Origin: Paenisporosarcina sp. OV554 | GTDB lineage: Bacteria; Bacillota; Bacilli; Bacillales_A; Planococcaceae | Assembly (NCBI RefSeq): GCF_003058165.1 | Contig: NZ_QBUC01000024.1 | Span: 1-53,091, forward strand | DNA: 53,091 nucleotides | Direction: 5' to 3' | Part shown: positions 53,040 through 53,091 of the stretch, piece after piece | Layout: every line of letters starts with the position of its first letter | Position numbering within the stretch: position 1 is the first letter of the stretch | Notes under the pieces: generated by a model | The model's database searches: none | The model's input: the letters and a program-made list of their open reading frames with translations, nothing else | Told to the model about the DNA's origin: nothing | Position numbers and translations under genes: made by a program

Positions 53040-53091
53040 TGACCCCTACGGGATTCGAACCCGTGTTACCGCCGTGAAAGGGCGGTGTCTT
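53040..53091 (-). tRNA. tRNA-Glu (anticodon UUC), 3' part
   Basis: On the minus strand the sequence runs from the end of the D arm (AAGACA) through the anticodon arm CCGCC-CTTTCAC-GGCGG, giving anticodon TTC. The T arm, ACGGG-TTCGAAT-CCCGT, and the acceptor strand AGGGGTC with discriminator A follow. The 5' third lies beyond the window. The CCA end is not encoded. Matches tRNA-Glu of Bacilli. Confidence 0.93.

Overview
The window looks like chromosomal DNA of a low-GC, endospore-lineage member of the Bacillales, most likely the Planococcaceae (Psychrobacillus/Sporosarcina-like). The gene content and much of the order match the Bacillus subtilis segment from leuS/ytfP through ytq/ytp/ytoA/metK/pckA/ytmA/ytkD/dps to the men operon. 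tRNA-Glu without an encoded CCA, a T-box, an S-box and a Zur box fit the same group. The genus is an inference.

Layout. 1-2.0 kb: a partial GNAT gene, an unassigned but highly structured RNA on the minus strand, and a second GNAT gene, with much empty intergenic DNA. 2.0-8.9 kb: housekeeping genes, mostly minus strand (YtnP-type lactonase, trmB, YtlR lipid kinase, thpR, dat, pepV, YtzE, an RsuA-type pseudouridine synthase). 8.9-15.2 kb: YtgP flippase, YtfP flavoprotein, a 55-residue membrane protein coupled to leuS, and leuS with its T-box. 15.2-20.4 kb: ketone-body/3-hydroxybutyrate catabolism (dehydrogenase, GntP-type permease, scoB, scoA) with an AAA+ activator that lacks the sigma-54 contact loop. 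20.5-27.2 kb: an MFS transporter, the tRNA wobble-uridine pair ytqA-ytqB, a type III polyketide synthase with its methyltransferase, a YtcJ amidohydrolase, and a malic-enzyme remnant.

27.2-30.1 kb is the least explained part. Four small secreted or membrane-anchored proteins lie head to tail. They share an N-terminal WY/WF motif or a FRDEQV block, coiled-coil or proline-rich bodies, and duplicated 3' ends. I cannot assign them to a known family. They sit between a truncated malic-enzyme gene and a 735-bp intergenic region with repeat debris, so this looks like an accessory insertion.

30.8-44.4 kb: a YtrEF-like ABC exporter, an alanine/sodium symporter that apparently starts at AUA, a YtpA-like hydrolase missing its nucleophile, ytoA, metK with a SAM riboswitch, pckA, two paralogous unknowns, ytmA, ytkD (start codon buried in a terminator-like hairpin), dps, yidD preceded by a 48-residue membrane peptide, and an orphan zinc-binding lipoprotein under a Zur box. 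44.4-52.9 kb: the complete set menF-menD-menH-menB-menE-menC plus divergent menA for menaquinone, then the 3' part of a tRNA-Glu.

Two intergenic regions between convergent genes (25.13-25.28 and 36.13-36.40 kb) carry related 20-21-bp degenerate tandem repeats. Functions rest on sequence recognition alone; no searches were run.
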